Positions 51,890 through 63,767 of a stretch of DNA of 64,000 nt are shown here, in pieces. Location of the stretch: the NCBI GenBank assembly GCA_917880885.1, contig OU862919.1:48955058-49019057 (forward strand), read 5' to 3'. Within the stretch, counting starts at the first letter, position 1; each line of letters opens with the position of its first letter. Below the pieces are notes generated by a model that searched no databases, had not been told where the DNA came from, and saw nothing but the letters and a program-made list of their open reading frames with translations. The position numbers and the translations under genes are program-made. Origin of the DNA: Limnephilus marmoratus. Taxonomy: Eukaryota; Arthropoda; Insecta; Trichoptera; Limnephilidae.

Positions 51890-52410
51890 TGCATCTATGA
51901 ATCGTTGAACTGTATGCACGCGCATAACTTCCGAACGACAGCACCAAATTGGATTTTTTTTTCGTGTTCGTTATTGTCAAGACAGGGTTTGTATAGAACT
52001 ACTGGTGAGCTCTGGCATTGTGAAAATTGTGTAAAAAAATTGCAATAGGTGGCACGCGAGCTGTTTGAAAACTGAATGTAGCGGGAATGAATGTATGGAA
52101 TGCGGGTGGGTGGGAAGGGGTGGGGGAAGTGGCAGGGGGGAGGGGAAGTGGGGAAGGGGAAGTGGAAGTGGAAGGGGGGAGGGGAACTCGAGTAGGGGGT
52201 TCGTGGGAGGGAGGGAGAGGAACCCCCTACTCGAGTTCCCCTCCCCCCTTCCACTTCCACTTCAGGACGGGAGACGGGGGGAGTGGAGTGGGGAGAGGGA
52301 AGGTGGAGGAGGCGGAGTAGGAACGCAAGAGGGGAAGGGGACGCTGAAGAGGAAGGGGAATAGGAAATAATTTATTTATTAAATGGCATAGCAACGCATG
52401 CCGGGTACCA
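51890..52410 (-). repeat. Repeat D copy with G-rich core
   Basis: Read on the minus strand it has the family head (GCATGCGTTGCTATGCCATT), a C-rich core, 'CAGTTTTCAAACAGCTCGCG', and the end 'GGTGCTGTCGTTCGGAAGTT', as in 14608-15120. The core contains a 43-bp perfect hairpin. Confidence 0.7.
52159..52263. repeat. 43-bp perfect hairpin in a purine-rich tract
   Basis: Arms 52159-52201 and 52221-52263 are exactly complementary, with a 19-nt G-rich loop. The arm centre includes CTCGAG. The left arm is nearly all purine. Confidence 0.9.
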
Positions 52411-52736
52411 GCTAGTTATAAATACAAACATAACGTACACATTACGCAAGTGAGATAATTAATTTAAAATGTATATTACAATTTAAGGAATTGGAAGGAT
52501 ATATGGATATAGCGCCACTGCTAACTTTGCAAGAAAGAGCTGGGACTTCAATGAAACTAGGACCAATGGACCCAAAAAAAGAGTTCCGGTGGGGTGTGTG
52601 AATTGTGAAGTTTTCAGCCAAATCCACAGTTTTATTCCGAGATAGATGAAATTTAGCACGCTTCACCTTTAAACAAGAAGGTCACTGTCACGAGATTTAC
52701 AAAAAAACACCCACATCCTCTTTTCCCGCCCCTTAA

Positions 52737-53163
52737 GGGCCCGCAACCCAAATTTCTACCGATTTCTTACATATCTCCCTTAAATACGTTAAGTTTTAAA
52801 GCTCTTAAAAAAATATATGTAATTCTTGAAGACAATATCTAGACATTGCCCGCGCCGAAACTCAAATTATATAAAATTCCATCGATAGAAAAAAATCGCA
52901 AAGTACGCTTCAAAAATTATTATAAACACGTTTGTTTCAGTTATTTTACAAGTTATATGTATGAAAAAATTCACAGTGTTTTTTTAAATGCTGTTTAAGA
53001 TAACGCCCGCGAGATTTTTGCTCTATTTAAAACGAGTCGTGTTTTATTAAACATTTTCGCAATTTTCGCATCGAATTTGTCGCTGTAAATGTTAGCGCTC
53101 TCCTCTAACATTCGTAATTTCGTATCTCTCCATCTTCTTCTTTTCGGGCCCGGTTGCGGAGCC
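52737..53163 (-). mobile_element. TTAA MITE (family T), copy 2
   Basis: TTAA at 52733-52736 and 53164-53167. Tips are GGGCCCGCAACCC and complement GGCTCCGCAACC. It is the reverse of 34343-34715 with good similarity throughout. Confidence 0.8.
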
Positions 53164-53169
53164 TTAAAG

Positions 53170-54299
53170 CAGAATTTTGATACTTCTAGAAGAAATTTTG
53201 CAAAACTTGACGTTCAGAATGAGAGGAAAATTACAGTCTAGTTAGATACATCAGTTTGAGAAAAACTCTGCGTAAAAATCCGGGCAACGTCGGAGACTTT
53301 ACAATAATATGACAATATTATAGTGAACGTAATTAAATAGCTATATAGATAACAAACAACTTATAAGAAGATAATAAATCTATTATGTGAAAATATATTA
53401 TTACTTGCACGTTGTTATTGTTGATAATATTTAATTGAAGAATTTTATATAATTAGTTTTAAAAAATCATAAGTCAACAAACCCATGTTCGTTTATTCAT
53501 CTTCGAAAAAAAATATCTTCATGTAAAATTATACAACGCACTTTACTAGAAGAACTATATTTTACACGTACAATAATTATTACTAGCAGTTAAAAACCCG
53601 CTCGCAGGTTTTTTGCTGATGGTTGCTGCCAGTTACAATAATAATCATATTATTATCAATCTCTCCACACCCGGAGAGATTCACGAAATTACAAATCCAA
53701 TAGTACTTACGCCTGCCAGCCGACGTTCCTCACTTTATTATAGGCTACTTGCTTGAATTCGATTCTATTAAAAAATAAGCTTTTTAACAAACTTCAAGAT
53801 TGAAGGTGGTTTTGTAAAAAGGTGTGGCGTCAGAGATGTATTCGAAGTCAGGTTCTTAAATTTCAACCGTACAGTCGCTATCCTAATAATAACGTCAGCT
53901 TGCTACCTTTCCCATTGCTCTGGACCCAGAATTAGCGATTTGAAACACAGCATGGATTTTATCACACTTACAGAAATTGACTAATTTATAAAAACATTGC
54001 AATTCCAGAATCGTTATAGAAAGGAAGAAATCTTCGTAACGCTAATCAAAGTAATAAACATTATTTATATTAGTCAAGCCGCCCTTAAAAATCTTGCTCC
54101 TCACACGTCTTTTATAAAACCGAAAAAGACAGAAGAAACTAGAAAGTCGAATGTCTTTAATATTCCGAAGGACATTTCGCGGAAGCATATTTCTTTCGAA
54201 TGGTAAAACTATTATGGTATTGCCAGTTATAAAAAAAACCAACAAAAGCTTCATTTCATAAAACGCAAAAAATGGTAACAACATTCAACAATTCAATAA
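53170..54299. other. Intergenic, with reversed repeat A pieces
   Basis: 'gttaaaaacccgctcgcagg' (53590) and 'attcgaagtcaggttctta' (53840) are complements of repeat A words at 2540-2685. No gene recognised. Confidence 0.4.
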
Positions 54300-54455
54300 C
54301 ATTTAACAGCGGCAGGGAGGGAAGGCGGGGAAGGTGGAGGAGGAACGCGGGAAGGGTGTGCGGAAGGGGAACGGGGACGAATGGGAAAGAACACGCAGGG
54401 AGAAACAATTGCTTTATTCATGTGGCGTTGCAACGCAAGCCGGTAACTCGCTAGT
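54300..54455 (-). repeat. Repeat D copy, short
   Basis: G-rich core, then 'cacgcagggagaaacaattg' and 'ggcgttgcaacgcaagccgg', the complement of the repeat D head. Confidence 0.6.
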
Positions 54456-54739
54456 AAGTAATAAAATCTTGTACTAACTTCAATTTACTTACTACTTTGT
54501 ACAATTCAATGTGATAAATAGAACATCATATTTAAATACGGTAGTAAATATTTGAACATCTGCGTGTTACGTCAATTTACTTTTGCAAATTGAAAACGCT
54601 CAAGTACGGCGAGTACTTACTCATTCATCACAAAATAAGATTACGTCGATATGAAATAGACCAGGCACTAAAATGTGAACTTCTTGTGAATTTTACCGAA
54701 CGAGTGTACGTACATATATTATAATTATAATTAATTATC

Positions 54740-55081
54740 CATCGAACCTAAGTACCTTTCCACACGGATAAAAAAAACTCCTTTTCAACATATCCTTGAG
54801 AAAAAAAAACTGGAAATATATAATTTTTAAATCAAATTTTAGACGTATTGATTCTTTTCCACAAAAATTATAAATTGATTTCGAAAGATTGTTCTTTTAT
54901 CTTTAGTTAACGCATATTTAAGCAAATTTGGAGTGAAATAAAATCGATATTGAGTTATAATTTAAAAAAGCTGGTACGGAGAATAATAAATCTTTCTCAT
55001 TGTAACCAGCCTGTACGATCGTAAGAACATCTTTCGACGAAATGTGGATTTTCGGCCGCTGGCTGGTTAAAGGCCCTTAAC
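54740..55081 (-). mobile_element. TTAA-type repeat F, copy 2
   Basis: Ends 'cgctggctggttaaaggcccTTAA', here in reverse to 50129. It shares 'tcgatattgagttataattt' and 'gtacgatcgtaagaacatct'. Left boundary uncertain. Confidence 0.55.
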
Positions 55082-55138
55082 CCGGAAATGAAAATTCTGG
55101 AAAATGCCTAATATTTAAAAAGTTGTTTACGATCATTA

Positions 55139-55540
55139 GTGGACCTCTGTGGTAGAGGGGTAAAGCTCTTGATTCGCAATTCGAAGGTCGCGGGATCGTA
55201 TTCCGGCGTGCGCAAATTAAATTTTATTTGATTAATTTGTGTTATTTCACAACTAATTCATTTAAAATAATATATAGTAAATTTGCGGCACGTTCCAGAG
55301 TGGAAGATACCTTCAGTATCGCCCTGGTGTAAGACCATTATTCAGAATTGAAACGTTTCTTGAAATGGCTTAAGCCGTATTTGGTGACCAGATCTGAATA
55401 ACCAGATACTTCCCCATCCAATTCCCCTCCCCACTACCTTCAGCCTCACAACATACCACATTCGGGTATGCCATAGTCTAACTGGCTCCAGACGTGAGCA
55501 GCTGGGACTCTTGTGGATATTCATAGAAGTAATAAGTAAT
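55139..55540 (+). mobile_element. tRNA-like head followed by repeat C body
   Basis: 'gtggtagaggggtaaagc' (A-box-like) and 'gcgggatcgtattccgg' (B-box-like) at 55147-55206 look like a diverged tRNA head. The body 55285-55540 (cttcagtatcgccctgg, tttggtgaccagatctgaat) is the dispersed repeat C seen at 8860, 32640 and 57680. Whether head and body are one SINE is inference. Confidence 0.5.
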
Positions 55541-55856
55541 AAATCATTATTCATTATTTCTGATCAACATACATCAAAGATGTAATATTATCTTTAATAT
55601 ACTGCACAAATGATGATGGAAGATAAATTTGATTAAAATATTGATTAAAGTGCGAGGTACAAAGTGGTAATTCCGTCAGATCAGAAAATAATGCAAGGCC
55701 GATGTAATGACCAATTGCTTCACAGAATTTGAACAATTAATCAAATTTTAAAGTAAATTTTCAACTAATTATTCCAGTTATTGCCAACTGGCCAATAGTA
55801 TCATAACTTAAATAAAACCTTTCGAGCTTGAAGATGTTATGAATTCTTCAATATTT

Positions 55857-56055
55857 ACGGCCGTTGTTCCCAATCCAACTATAATCAAATGTTTTTTTAA
55901 CAAGCCGAAATTTAGGCTCAAAGCACCTCACATGCGCAAATACGCTCTTCTCAATGCAACTCTCAGACCAAGAGGCGAATCGAGCGTTACTAAACAAATA
56001 ACTTGGCTGATCGGAGGCTGAGATTGATCGATTGAAGAGTTGGGAACAACGGCAG
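55857..56055. mobile_element. Repeat E, copy 2, with inverted tips
   Basis: Left tip ACGGCCGTTGTTCCCAA and right tip complement ACTGCCGTTGTTCCCAA (16 of 17). About 200 bp, non-coding. Truncated sister at 48625-48800. Confidence 0.7.
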
Positions 56056-56339
56056 TTATTGTTCTTATTTTTATACAAGTTTGCCAGTATTTCTGAGATA
56101 CTTTATGATATTTTTATAATTAAAGAATTCCATATATTTTCATAATCTTTCTGTTTATCTACAATATAAAAACTCTTTTCTTCTCTTTTATTATTATGTA
56201 TTATGCACGTTGTCGTGTACATATTATTCACTTGTACATTTTGTATTATTAATCTACATATATCTTATTATTATAGTCATGCAATCTGCAATTTAAAAAC
56301 TGGGTTCTGTTTTATATTATTCTGTCTTTTTTTTATATA

Positions 56340-56600
56340 TTACTAGCATTTTCCCGCGGCTTCGCTCGCATGGTATTAGTGGTTTCCCACTCCGCCTCCT
56401 CCACCTTCCCTCACCCCACTCCACTCCCCCCCCCCTCCACCCACCCCACCCCCACTCCCCCTCATCAACCCCCCTCCCTCCCTCCACATACCCCGCCCCC
56501 TTCCCTCTCCCCACTCCACTCATCCATAGACCCCTTCTCCCTCCTTCTCCACCGACCCCTCCCCCACCCCATACCCCTCCCCACTCCCCCCACCTTCCCC
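56340..56600 (+). repeat. C-rich repeat with RTE-like 3' words
   Basis: 'actagcattttcccgcggct' and 'tcgctcgcatggtattag' precede a 200-bp C-rich tract. These words are common in the 3' regions of insect RTE-type retroposons. Frames on both strands of the tract are artefacts of composition. Confidence 0.5.
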
Positions 56601-56609
56601 TCAAAACGC

Positions 56610-56745
56610 AAATCGACGTGGGTCTCTTCAAGACACATGTTCCACTTCCTCTCCCCAAAAACCCTCCACACAGCATCTTCATGATAACACAGGCCCTGAA
56701 GGAAATTATTTTTGTCAGGCCCTCCCGTGTGGAAATAATATAAAA
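56610..56745 (+). mobile_element. SINE-L or LINE tail fragment
   Basis: 'accctccacacagcatcttc', 'aggccctgaaggaaattatt' and 'cctcccgtgtgga', then an A-rich end. Confidence 0.65.
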
Positions 56746-56799
56746 AAAATAATACCATATCTGCCAAATCCAAAAATTACATCAATTTTCGTTACTAAA

Positions 56800-57330
56800 T
56801 AAGTAACCATCACGTCGTTTCCCCACAGGAGTAGGCAGAGAGGACGGACCGCCAAACAACTCGGTTTTGGCGCACACTCTTTGCCTCATTCACTTTCATA
56901 CATCGTCTCATACACACTCTTCTATTATTCTGACTCTTGACATGGCCCGACTCAAGTATCTGATTCACGTGCCATATCTTCCTCGGGCGTCCCCGACTTC
57001 TACCATTCACATTTGCGTCATATATTCTTCTTACACTCCTGTCTGTTCATTCGCTCTACATGCCCAAAGTATCCGAGCATCCCTTTTTTAATCTAACTCA
57101 TTATTCTTACATCATCCTTGCATTCTTTGCGGATCTCCACATATCTCACACGATCATACATACGAGTAGTTTTACCACACACATGCACCTCAGGGATCTC
57201 ATTTCAACAGCATTCAGTCTACTTTCGTCGTTCCTCTGCTAGTTCCATGCCACACTGCCATACATCGTGGTAGGAACCAGCACTCCATTGTGGACTGCTA
57301 GCTTCGCTTCTTTTGACAGTTTTTTGTTAT
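56800..57330 (-). pseudogene. RTE-like LINE, 3'-end fragment 3
   Basis: Minus-strand MNGRSRGRPRKIWHVNQIL and upstream homology to 44925-45430 (for example 'cattctttgcggatctcc', 'tttcgtcgttcctctgctag'). Frame breaks throughout. The 3' end has only a remnant of the GTTA tail. Confidence 0.8.
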
Positions 57331-57679
57331 TAGCGCATACGGCATTCGTTTGCACAAATAAATGTATTACGCTCACAATGCGCTCCAATTAACGACATTT
57401 GAAACTCTAGGATGCATTATATTCCCAGTGTAATTTTATCACAATTGCTGCACACAATAATAATGACGTCACGTGGGGGGGGGAGCTCCGGCTCCGCTCG
57501 GTCATTATTATTAGTACTAATTCGTGTGGAAAATGATCGGAAACTCAGAACGTCATGTTATTGTTTGTAATAATTATCAAAATGACATTTCCGGTTATTG
57601 TACCTAAAGTGAATAAACTCTAACCCACGAGACTAGGTCAGATAACGCACTAGTAGAATATTTTGTACATAAAGTAGTC
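57331..57679. other. No gene; small palindromic patch at 57445-57535
   Basis: 'cacacaataataatgac' and 'gtcattattattag...cgtgtg' flank a G-rich centre, suggesting a small MITE. Confidence 0.4.
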
Positions 57680-57900
57680 ACAACTGCCCGGAGCCAGTGA
57701 GACCATCAACATCGTCATATCCAGAGATAGATGAGGTAGATGCCTTCAGTATCGCCCCGGGGGAAAGACCACCATTCAGAATCGAAACATGGCTTGATAT
57801 GGCTTTAGCCATGTTTGGTGAGCAGAACTGAACGGCCAGGTACTTTCCAACCTCCTCCTTTACATCTTCTTCTCCTGTTTACTAACTACCAGTGGAAATG
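57680..57900 (+). repeat. Dispersed repeat C copy
   Basis: 'cccggagccagtgagacca', 'gccttcagtatcgcccc', 'ggctttagccatgtttggtg'. Parallel to 55285-55540. Confidence 0.55.
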
Positions 57901-58069
57901 GCTTTAGCTGTGTATGGTGAACAAATCTGTTAGCTTGTCGTCAGTTTTTTCCAACCTTCCCCTTTGCATCTTCTTCCCCTGTCCACTAACTACCATTGAA
58001 GTTGTCTCGTAATTTTTTTAATGATGATGAAAGTGTAATATATTTGAAGTATTTTAATAACGGTGACCG

Positions 58070-58310
58070 GACCGGAAAAGTGAGGCGACAGTAGGCGTAG
58101 GCATGTTGCCTTTGTTCTATCGGTACTACAGTGGAAGACGCTCCGAGGAACTAGCGTCATTGATTTCTTCGGCACCGGTACATAGTCGGGAACTATGCCA
58201 AACGCGCGCCCAACATAATATGTACACGTTGACATTTTTCACACGAGAACGGGTCCTCTTCTCAAAAAGAACCTCCACGTCCACAGCCTCTTCAAAGATG
58301 ACAGAGGGCA
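58070..58310 (+). pseudogene. Jockey/CR1-like LINE fragment
   Basis: Plus-oriented homologue of 50998-51590: 'gcatgttgcctttgttctat', 'agacgctccgaggaactagc', 'ttctcaaaaagaacctccac' and 'agcctcttcaaagatga'. Internally deleted, and it stops before the hairpin tail. Confidence 0.7.
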
Positions 58311-58399
58311 AAGATGCAAAAGGCATGGAAAGTTGAAAAAAGGATGTAGGAGGTATATAAATGCGTACAAACATACATTCATAAATACTAAGGTAAATT

Positions 58400-58990
58400 T
58401 ATGGACATATGAATATGTCTGTATGTGTATTTCCCCCTCCTATTTCGCCGGTTCCATGGAGCCAGCTCGGCTTACGAGAGCGTCGCTTGAATCTAAAAAA
58501 TGTGACGTCATCGTTCTTGTCCTGACCAGCGCGCTGGTCACATCGCACATTTTACGAACAAAAGTGAGAGCTTGTGCCATACATTATACCCTAATATATG
58601 TGAACGTAGCGAATGTGGGCGTTTCTCCAGTGAGCTCGTCGCTGGTTACAGGGGTAAGTAAATTATGAAACATTTGTAAAAGTGTCTTAACTAAACACGG
58701 CAACAAAATATTCCCGTGTGAAAAAGGGCGAACTTTCCTTTGCCGCATTTCGACTACGCAAATATGATAATAACGTGGCGGGCAATTCGCGCTTCCATGT
58801 AAAAAGGTTTATTCATTCAAAAGCAGATTTTGCTTTTAAGAACTAAATGGTGATATTATAAATCGAGATGCCTATATACGGTCAGATTGATTTTTTAACG
58901 AATCACACTCATCTTTCCCCTCTTCACCCTCCATAGTTTGGTTTTACCCCTCATCTGTATCTTCTGGTCTATTAAATTTGGATGTCTATG
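58400..58990 (-). mobile_element. hAT/P-like element, copy 3 (591 bp)
   Basis: Exact 8-bp duplication GGTAAATT at 58392-58399 and 58991-58998. Starts TATGGACATATG and ends GATGTCTATG. Shorter than the 643-bp copies by internal deletion. Confidence 0.85.
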
Positions 58991-59399
58991 GGTAAATTAC
59001 ATTTTAACATTCATTATTTGAGGTTGATAGAATAATTTTAAAATAAAAACAAAAAGAAAGATACTAGGAATTGTAGGTTAATTCTATAGAGAAAATAACA
59101 TATAGTAAACGGGGTTAAAGCCATTTCAATAAAAGTTTTAACTGTGATGTGGTCTCTCACAAGGGCGATACTGAGAGTAAATTATTACTCTGGATAAGAA
59201 TTAAAAGACTCATTTTGTTCAGGAAAAGCAAATTAATATAAATTCCTGAAGAGATTGCATCTAATTAATGATAATATGGTTTTATTATATTCAGTAGGTA
59301 TTTTAAGATAACACTGTTTATATTATGTAAACATAGCAATAACAGCTGACGGGGATATGCTTTTCACAATAGTACCGATGAATACAATCGAAATAATCG

Positions 59400-59590
59400 A
59401 TACAATTATTAACACCTCTGGCCTCGGACCAATTTTGTGGGAAGATCAATATATTATTGCAATAAAATCCAAATAAATGGAACATTTCTGAATGCATCCA
59501 AAAACTAAAAACTGTTTTTGAAAAGTGGCGAAACTCGCATTCAAATTTTATACTTGAAATAAACATATAATTTTTTTTATTATCCATCAT
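59400..59590 (+). mobile_element. Fourth relic of the Mutator/YqaJ element
   Basis: 'cctctggcctcgga', 'caataaaatccaaataaatgg', 'gcatccaaaaactaaaaact' and 'gaaataaacatataattttt' match 18810-18975 and 37215-37400. Only the 5' non-coding segment is present. Confidence 0.6.
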
Positions 59591-59749
59591 TGGAGCGATT
59601 TTTGCCATATATTGGCGCCATTTTAAATGTCTCAGATTGCTTTTCGGATAAAAAGGCAATTTATCTCTTGATTCAGCAAAAAAATATTAATATCTATTAG
59701 AAATAAGCGAAAATTGTGAAATTTTTTAATAAATCATGACTCGTTAAGA

Positions 59750-60018
59750 GAAAAAATATCTCGGAAAATGTCTAAATTTAAAGATACACTGTGAATTTTT
59801 TCGTGTCTGAAATAAAAAATAAAAAAAACAAACAAATTGTATTTTTAATAATTTTCGGAGCATACCTTGCGATTTTTTTCTATCGAGGGAATTTCATGTA
59901 ATTTCGGCTCAAAAAAAATGTAGAGATATTATCTTCGAAAATAAAATATTTTTTTTAAGAACTAAAAGTGATCAAGGAAAATATGTTATAAATCGGAAGA
60001 AATTCGGAATGCCGGGTC
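59750..60018 (+). mobile_element. TTAA MITE (family T), partial copy
   Basis: 'cactgtgaattttttc', 'cttgcgatttttttctatcg' and the right tip 'gccgggtc' before TTAA. The left tip is missing. Confidence 0.55.
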
Positions 60019-60084
60019 TTAAAATAAGAAGTCGTTTGGTTTTAAAATTCTTCCAAACTTCGCAGTTTCCAACTTGGGAAGCGG

Positions 60085-60480
60085 GTGTGGATACCGCCAC
60101 CCAGGAACCATTTATTGGATAACCTACACTCTTGCCATCCCGAAGTGGTTCGTTTGTGACTTAGCAGGAGTACACGGTTCATAGGGTGAGGTTTGGCTAG
60201 ATCTTGGTAGCGAATGCCGTTTGCCCACCTACTGCGTAACGGGATGGATCGGAAGACACTTGTTGAAGGAGACTTTTGGACCTCTCCAGCCGGACTCTCT
60301 CGACCCATCGCCTTGCACCGCAGTGAGAGGGATGAATTCATATGTCCGTCACCCCTGGACGCGTTGACCCCCAGATTCCTACCCACCCCTCATCCCTTTT
60401 ACCTTCCCAGAACTTCCACTCTTTCGTTTCCCTAAAAAGACCCTGCACACAACAACCGCCTATGTGAAACCAATGTAAAA
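60085..60480 (+). mobile_element. SINE-L copy
   Basis: From 'ggataccgccacccaggaac' through 'ttgcaccgcagtgagaggga' to 'ctaaaaagaccctgcacaca'. The hairpin tail is deleted between 'cacaacaacc' and 'gcctatgtg'. Confidence 0.75.
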
Positions 60481-61261
60481 AAGAGTGCAATTCTCTCACT
60501 CACTCGCAGGCTAAATCCTATAGATCTACAAGTTTGTCTCTTTTTAGAAAAAAAAAAAATATTTTTCGCAAGAATTAAAAAAAAACAATGTAGGTATTTT
60601 TCGCAAGAATTTCAACTAGTCCCATATTAGCAGTCTATTAATAACAAGACAAACATTAATATTGCGACAACTGCATCAACACCACTGTCGTCTCAATCGA
60701 AACTTTATTCAAATGAACGCTTGGCCGATTTTCCGTCGGAACTTCTACTTAAACATTGAGACAGCAATAACAATAACAATTTAGGTAGGTACTAGGTACA
60801 CTCATCCAGCATTTGACACCAAATTATACAAATGTCCGCATTGCGCAAGTTATTCTTATCAGGTCATCATTATTGGTAAAGAACTAAAATTATTATTGAT
60901 TATTATTTAAACATACAAAATAACAAGTTAGTACATTCATGGCGTTGATATGAGTCCTTTACTTATTTTTCTTCCAACCCCAGGGCTGCCAGAACATAAT
61001 ATTAATTAATGTAATGGTATAGGTATAGGAATTCCTATACCATAATAATGGTATAGGAAATAATTTCATAATGCTAGAGCTCACCTTTATATATAGAAAA
61101 CCTTCCCGGGCACGCGCACGACAATACACCAAAGTTTCATTGCAATCGGATGAATGGTTTAGGTACGGCATAAGGGACAAACAAAGAAACATTAATTTTT
61201 TATATTAAGATTTGGGTTATTTAATTATTTTGTATATTAAAATTCTACACTTTGAGGTACG
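60481..61261. other. No gene; 20-bp perfect palindrome at 61022-61041
   Basis: GGTATAGGAATTCCTATACC at 61022-61041 is followed by a further 'ggtatagg' copy. The segment 61060-61200 resembles Helitron- or RTE-associated repeats (aatcggatgaatggtttagg). No gene recognised. Confidence 0.5.
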
Positions 61262-61420
61262 ATTTTCGAGTTTCACGGCCATTCGTTGTTTATTTTTGGG
61301 GTTTTTATGCCTTCACATCTGCCCTGATGATGGGGCACTGCAACGCTGTCCGAAACGTTGACTAAAGAAGAAGGTAGCTCAACACGGCACAACACACCAA
61401 AAATAAATAACGATCATTAT
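61262..61420 (+). mobile_element. Penelope-like terminal unit, copy 3
   Basis: CTGATGA at 61324-61330, a GGGCA/TGTCC stem, GAAAC at 61352-61356, GTTGA/TCAAC, and TGCC (61320-61323) with GGCA (61386-61389). Partial inverted arm on the left ('tttatttttggggttttt'). Confidence 0.6.
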
Positions 61421-61689
61421 TTTACTCCTTAGAATTATTTTTTAAATACATCTATCTGAATTTCGATTTAGTTTTCTTGAATGAATGAAGTGGAATCTTG
61501 GAATCATATGAACCCTAGAAAGATATTTCTACGTCTGAGAGACGTAAGCGATGCACAAGAAATGTTGTATTTTTTTTATTTCGCAACGTAGCGCGCTGTC
61601 TATCTCAGTTAACTCAGTTGCCGAGCAGAGCTTGCGCGGGCGGCTGTTTAAGCCACGGTAAGTACAATAATTACGGAGAAATACGTACC

Positions 61690-61960
61690 CCTTGCGTCCG
61701 AGAGACGTATGATTACCTTTTGAGTAACTTTCAGAATTGTTCGTATATAAAGGTGATTTAGTGAAATAAAACATTATTTTTATATTATTTTCATGTATAA
61801 CGACTGATTAGCATTAAAACTTTCATAACATATAAAAAATACGATTTAGACATAAAATTAAACATTATTTTTCATTAAAAAAATACCTATTATTTTGTAG
61901 TGATTTGTAAGAGGTTACCTGAATTTTGTTATTTTTTTAAATTGCGATATATATATTATA
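61690..61960 (+). repeat. Dispersed repeat B copy
   Basis: Uninterrupted across the point where 655-1115 carries a SINE ('acattatttttcattaaaaa'). Confidence 0.6.
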
Positions 61961-62034
61961 TATATTTTTTGGTTTTATTTAAAGTAAAAGCCTTAAACTA
62001 ATTATTCAACTACCTAAGATAACATGTCAAATAT

Positions 62035-62640
62035 ACACTTTAACTTCAGTATGTCCCTATGACCTCTTGTGTAACTATCAGACTTGTAGATAAAAAAAAT
62101 TAAAAATTATTTTTAAGTATTTTTTTTACATGAGCTCCACACAGGAGGCGGCCCTGAGGAAAATAATTTCCCTCGGGGCCTATGTCATCTTTGGGGATGC
62201 TGTGTGGAGGGTTTTTTTAAAGGAAAGGAAGGAGAGGAGAGTTCTGGGAAAGAAGGGGTTTAAGGGGTGGGTAGGAATCTGGGGTTCAGTGTGTCCTGGT
62301 CATCCGCCTCCAAGACCTAGACAAACCTCACCCCATGAACCCGGGCTCCCCTGCTAAATCACCAAAGGTAGCGAACCACTTGGGGTGACCTATGGCAGAG
62401 GTGTTGGTTATCCAATAAAGGTTCCCAGGGCGGCGGTAACCGTTCCCGCCTCCCAAATAGAAAATGTATAGTATAATGACTGATTAGCATTTAAACTTTC
62501 ATAGCATGTAAAAAATACCATTTTTACATAAAATACAACATTATTTTTCATTTTAAAAAAGACTTCATATTTTGTAATTGATTTGTAAGAGGTTTAAAGA
62601 ATTTTGTTATTTGTTTAAAGTACAAAACCCTTAACTAATT
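62035..62640 (+). repeat. Dispersed repeat B copy, split by SINE-L
   Basis: 'cttcagtatgtccctatgac' to 'tttttaagtat', then the SINE, then 'agtataatgactgattagca' to 'gaggtttaaagaattttg'. AGTAT is present on both sides of the SINE. Confidence 0.65.
62135..62462 (-). mobile_element. SINE-L, best-preserved copy
   Basis: Both stems of the tail hairpin are intact apart from 'gcg' inserted at 'gaggcggccctgagg' and the change to 'cctcggggcc'. T tract before the tail. The 5' end is at 'gcctcccaaata'. The target-site copy of repeat B supports the boundaries. Confidence 0.85.
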
Positions 62641-62656
62641 ATTCAACTCTCTTTAA

Positions 62657-63073
62657 GGGTCCGCAACCCGGATTTGTGCCGATTCATTACACATTTCCCT
62701 TAAACACGGTAAGTTTTAAAGCTCTTAAAAAAATATATGTTATTCTTGAAGATAATATCTAGACTTTACCCGCGCCGAAACGCAAAATATATAAAATTCC
62801 CTCGATAGAAAAAAATCGCAAAGTATGCTCCTAAAAATTATTATTAACACGTTTGTTTCAGTTATTTTACAAGTTATATGTATGAAAAAATTCACAGTCT
62901 TTCTTTAAATGCTGTTTAAGATAATGCCCGCGAGATTTTAAACGAGTCGTGTTTTACTAAACATTTTCGCAATTTTCGCATCGATTTTGTCGCTGTAAAT
63001 GTTAGCGCTCTCCTCTAACATTCGTAATTTCGTATCTCTCCATCTTCTTCTTTTCGGGCCCGGTTGCAGAGCC
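62657..63073 (-). mobile_element. TTAA MITE (family T), copy 3
   Basis: TTAA at 62653-62656 and 63074-63077. Tips GGGTCCGCAACCC and complement GGCTCTGCAACC. Closely matches 52737-53163. Confidence 0.8.
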
Positions 63074-63077
63074 TTAA

Positions 63078-63767
63078 ACTGTTTAGGTGTGATAATATGT
63101 GAAATATTCACTTTTAAACTTCATTACGTCTCTCAGATGTATGATCTTTAAGGTAGGTAAAAATAAGATTATCTTTCAGGGTTAGAGATATGTACCTAAG
63201 TAATGACCCCATTTCCCTACTTTCGATCGAGCTGAAACTCGGAAGACAGACTCGTTATCGTTGACAATGCACATAATTGTATAAACTTGTGGTAGCACTC
63301 ACGCGCACAAACGCGATTACCCACGAATTTATCTGAAATATGATTAAATAAAAATTATTTACGAAAATGGAAAATCATCACAATTTATTCTCGAGAGATC
63401 TCAAATTTCCTCCATTGCGTCAGTTTTCCTTAGTTAAATAAAATCTTAAAAGTATTTTTCACGTTTTCCGCTTCTGACAACCCTGCTTATAACAATAGAT
63501 TGAAATTAGGTCCACTTAGCAACATGGTCTTCCTCTGTTTTGGAGTCGAATTTCGGCATCCATAAGGTCACCATTATGCTCAAATTAAGCCAAACATCTT
63601 ATCATTTCTGTGCTTCAAAAAAATTATCGACAAATAATAATAAGACACTATTATTATCGTCCAATTCGGCGATTGGGACATTGTTGCACAGAGTTCATCA
63701 TGCATAACTTCATATGGTTCAAGAGATGTTGAATCAACAATAACTGTCTATTTTTATAATTTACTAA
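63078..63767. other. No recognised gene
   Basis: AT-rich. No supported feature. Confidence 0.45.

Noticed and set aside
52065..52370. Glycine-rich frames of 77-121 codons
   Set aside because: They cross the purine-rich hairpin of repeat D and contain only low-complexity residues.
56317..56773. Open frames of about 100-120 codons on both strands
   Set aside because: Same composition artefact in a C-rich tract.
61529..61774. 81-codon minus-strand frame with RGLNSRPRKLCSATELTEI
   Set aside because: It is typical of translated tRNA-derived repeats. I could not fold a convincing tRNA head here, so no RNA feature is listed.
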